Of a DNA stretch of 7,798 nt, positions 5,819 to 7,798 are shown in pieces. How positions within the stretch are numbered: position 1 is the stretch's first letter; each line of letters starts with the position of its first letter. The position numbers were made by a program, and so were the translations under genes. Under the pieces are notes generated by a model. It did not search any database and had not been told where the DNA came from. It was given only the letters and a program-made list of their open reading frames with translations. The DNA is taken from positions 1-7,798 of the forward strand of contig CANGVU010000045.1 in the NCBI GenBank assembly GCA_947457325.1, written 5' to 3'. Source of the stretch: Flavobacteriales bacterium. GTDB taxonomy: Bacteria; Bacteroidota; Bacteroidia; Flavobacteriales_D; Sanyastnellaceae.

Positions 5819-6576
5819 CAGATGTCAGTTGCAGATTTGACTTTTTTCTTAAAAATAGAACGGAACAATCCTCTTCTCTTTTTTTCCTTTTTCAAAACAG
5901 AAAATTCAACACCCGCTATGGCCTGTAGTGAAAGGGAGTTGATCTCCAAGCGTGGCATGGACGTACCCAAAATGATTTTCTCATTGACTGTGGAATTCCA
6001 AAAAGGAGAGGCATACAACTTTATAAATGGAGAGAATACCAACCTTGGCCCCAACAATAGCAATCGATGGCCGAAACCAGCACTGAATGTTGGGTTGTAA
6101 AATATCTTGGATTGATACGCTACAGATTGGTTGATGGAAGACGTGGCTCGCCAAAATGCATAGCCGGCTCCAACGGTAAAATAGAAACGAGGACCCAATG
6201 GGCCTGTAGACATTTTTCCTTTGATGGCCTTGGGATTAAACATCAAATCCACCATGGCCATTCCATTTTCCATTTTGGTCCATCGCACAACATCGATGTT
6301 GCTCCAACGCTGATCCATTCTTTGGTAAGACAGCTCCCATTGCAGGTATAATCCACGCTGCGAACTGATTTTGGTATATTTCCTAAAAGCCGTTCCATAG
6401 CCATGTTGCTGGTACCTAAGCCCCTTGGGATAAGTTTGTGCCGTTAAATTGAATACTTCTGTAGCGCTCCGTGTTGGTTGATTCCAAAAATATTGGTAAC
6501 GCATATCTAATGACCACTGTGCTTGGCTATTCATCGCAAGCAAAAGCATTGCGGTCATTGTCAACCAATTTTTCAT
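5818..6576 (-). CDS. Secreted protein, probable outer-membrane beta-barrel, function unknown
   Basis: I do not recognise a named family. The frame is open upstream to 6681, but the ATG at 6574-6576 is clearly preferred. It has AGGAGG 7 bases upstream, overlaps the amine oxidase stop as ATGA, and begins a good Sec signal peptide: MKNW, a hydrophobic core to about residue 14, and a cleavage site after NSQA (residue 19). The mature part of the 252-residue protein is rich in aromatic and alternating polar/hydrophobic stretches such as LYLQWELSYQ (76-85), RFYFTVGAGYAFW (130-142) and LRYQQHGYGTAFRKY (53-67), as in porin-like barrels. It ends in a very basic tail (229-252; 11 Lys/Arg in 24 residues), which is unusual after a last barrel strand. 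It is translationally linked to both the amine oxidase upstream and xseA downstream. Confidence 0.78.
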   Translation of the reverse strand: MKNWLTMTAMLLLAMNSQAQWSLDMRYQYFWNQPTRSATEVFNLTAQTYPKGLRYQQHGYGTAFRKYTKISSQRGLYLQWELSYQRMDQRWSNIDVVRWTKMENGMAMVDLMFNPKAIKGKMSTGPLGPRFYFTVGAGYAFWRATSSINQSVAYQSKIFYNPTFSAGFGHRLLLLGPRLVFSPFIKLYASPFWNSTVNEKIILGTSMPRLEINSLSLQAIAGVEFSVLKKEKKRRGLFRSIFKKKVKSATDI

Positions 6577-7798
6577 GACAATTCCTCCTTCATGATTTTG
6601 GATACCGCAATGGCTGCAGTTTCCATAGCACCATGCAAAGTGCCATGATGCCCTTGGGAATGAGTAGCCTCTCCTGCCCAATAAATTTTACTTTGAACCG
6701 ATTCACTAAATCCCAATCGGCTATTGGCCGCTCCAACAGGAGCAAATGACGCGACACCTTGGATGTAGGGTTGCGCTCCCCAATCATAAACATGCATGGC
6801 TGCAAATTTGGAAGAGGGGAGTACTTCCGGGAAATAACTGTCCAATTGATCCAACAATGCTTGTTGTATCGCATTTTCACCTCCCAAAGCTTGGGCCTCT
6901 GTGTAAGAGGTGCCATGCAATTGTGCTTTGAGGTATCGGTTGCTTCCTGATCGACCTCCAGTTCCCGGCACTTCAAATTGCGGGCAAATGCCAGGCATCT
7001 GCAATCGTGCTGCATCTGCATTCCAAAATGGCTCGGTAAAGGTGAGCAGGACTTCCATTCCGGGTCGCATCCCCAAAGCATTGATGCTTGATTGAACATT
7101 GCTCGGTAGGGCTGGGCTGAAATCGATGCTGTCCTTTAATATGCTGACAGGGACTGTAACAATGATTTTATCGAAAAGATGCGTCGCACCTGAAGTATCG
7201 GTCAATTTAACTTGAGCTCCGGTGTAATCAACCGCAACAATGGGGGTATTCAAACTAACATCGATGGCATTGAAAGTAGATAAAAGGGTACTTTCCAAAC
7301 TTCCATCTTTCAAGAAGAAATCGCCCGGACCATTGGAGGATTGTTGAATGGCATTGGCGATGCCTTCAATCCCCATTATATCCGTACTGGCTCCATTCTG
7401 TATTCCCATTCGGGCGTTCCAAATGTGGCGCGTTCCATTAAAAATACCTTGGTTCTCTGCATAGAGATTGGCATTCATGTCCGCGCCGTCATAGGTTTTC
7501 AAACCCGCAATGATTTCGTCCAAGTGTTGCACATCGGGATTCTCGGCCATGGCTGCTTTGGAAGTCCAATAACCATTGACAATCGCGTAATCTTGAATTT
7601 CATCTGACAGGAACTTTGCACCGTTGTTCTTCATCAGGGCATACAAGAGGTGGTTCTGCCCCTTGATTACAGAGGCTCCCCATTCAATGGGTAGGTCCGC
7701 AATGTCGGAAACAGAATGAACGCGTCCGCCAATCCGATCACTGGCTTCCAATACCTGAACGGAATAACCTTGCTGTTTGAGCAAATAGGCAGCATACA
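6573..7798 (-). CDS. Flavin-containing amine oxidase (5' end beyond window)
   Basis: This is an FAD-dependent oxidase of the monoamine/polyamine oxidase superfamily, which oxidises C-N bonds of amines or amino acids with O2. The frame is open to the right edge, so about 407 residues are seen and the extreme N terminus, including the GxGxxG dinucleotide loop, is missing. A TTG at 7782-7784 is internal and not the start: the residues before it (YAAYLL) are the normal helix after GxGxxG. Visible motifs are VLEASDRIGGRV near the N terminus (FAD ribose-binding Glu and the GGRV motif), YDWGAQPYIQGVASF in the substrate domain, and WAGEATHSQGHHGTLHGAME near the C terminus (FAD contact). The substrate is unknown. 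Whether it carries a signal peptide cannot be seen. It is the first visible gene of the train and its stop overlaps the secreted-protein ATG. Confidence 0.93.
   Translation of the reverse strand, partial: YAAYLLKQQGYSVQVLEASDRIGGRVHSVSDIADLPIEWGASVIKGQNHLLYALMKNNGAKFLSDEIQDYAIVNGYWTSKAAMAENPDVQHLDEIIAGLKTYDGADMNANLYAENQGIFNGTRHIWNARMGIQNGASTDIMGIEGIANAIQQSSNGPGDFFLKDGSLESTLLSTFNAIDVSLNTPIVAVDYTGAQVKLTDTSGATHLFDKIIVTVPVSILKDSIDFSPALPSNVQSSINALGMRPGMEVLLTFTEPFWNADAARLQMPGICPQFEVPGTGGRSGSNRYLKAQLHGTSYTEAQALGGENAIQQALLDQLDSYFPEVLPSSKFAAMHVYDWGAQPYIQGVASFAPVGAANSRLGFSESVQSKIYWAGEATHSQGHHGTLHGAMETAAIAVSKIMKEELS
6584..6589 (-). promoter_or_regulatory. Shine-Dalgarno AGGAGG for the secreted-protein gene
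   Basis: A perfect AGGAGG lies 7 bases before the ATG at 6574-6576. It is embedded in the amine oxidase codons AAG GAG GAA near its C terminus (KEELS). It decides the start of the secreted protein over the longer open frame and suggests initiation of this gene independent of simple coupling. Confidence 0.7.

Noticed and set aside
5555..6100. Plus-strand open frame of 181 codons
   Set aside because: It spans the xseA/secreted-protein junction on the opposite strand and has no recognisable motif.
6577..6681. Longer N terminus for the secreted protein
   Set aside because: The 35 extra residues lie inside the amine oxidase and would bury the signal peptide; AGGAGG and the ATGA overlap support the start at 6576.
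6590..7099. Minus-strand open frame of 169 codons in another frame of the amine oxidase
   Set aside because: The amine oxidase frame carries clear FAD motifs through this region, so the second frame is a shadow.

Overview
The window reads as a fragment of a Bacteroidota chromosome. Three things point there. The Exo VII large subunit carries a GIGHTRN...KSPTKVAE variant rather than the proteobacterial GxGHETD...TPSAAAE form. The tRNA is preceded by a TAnnTTTG-type -7 element. A small lipoprotein has an architecture I associate with Bacteroidota. Most starts also lack a Shine-Dalgarno sequence, as is usual in that phylum. I cannot name the genus.

Layout: positions 1-191 hold no supported gene, but do contain a likely promoter for a plus-strand tRNA-Arg (anticodon CCG) at 192-263. 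Everything from 269 to the right edge is one minus-strand gene train. In transcription order it is: a flavin amine oxidase (5' end cut off by the window edge), a secreted protein that is probably an outer-membrane barrel, xseA, xseB, a TauE/SafE (TSUP) permease, moaD, moaE, a small lipoprotein with a hydrophobic C-terminal domain, ribD, and an EamA/DMT permease that converges on the tRNA.

All nine gene junctions overlap, by 1 to 14 bases, so there is no intergenic base across about 7.5 kb and the ten genes probably form one polycistron. Four junctions are ATGA and one is TTGA. Only two internal starts have a strong Shine-Dalgarno sequence: the secreted protein and moaE. In both, the element lies inside the last codons of the gene upstream.

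Functionally the train is a mix of housekeeping and unknown genes: both Exo VII subunits (DNA repair), both subunits of molybdopterin synthase (MoaD with its C-terminal Gly-Gly, and MoaE), the bifunctional riboflavin enzyme RibD, two permeases, a flavoenzyme and two envelope proteins without known function. No clear new defence system, mobile element, CRISPR array or repeat was seen. The points most worth a second look are the fully overlapping operon, the MoaD Gly-Gly codons that double as a ribosome binding site, the lipoprotein, the ribD-coupled permease, an Asn in place of a reported catalytic Asp in XseA, and a tRNA flanked by T tracts on both strands.
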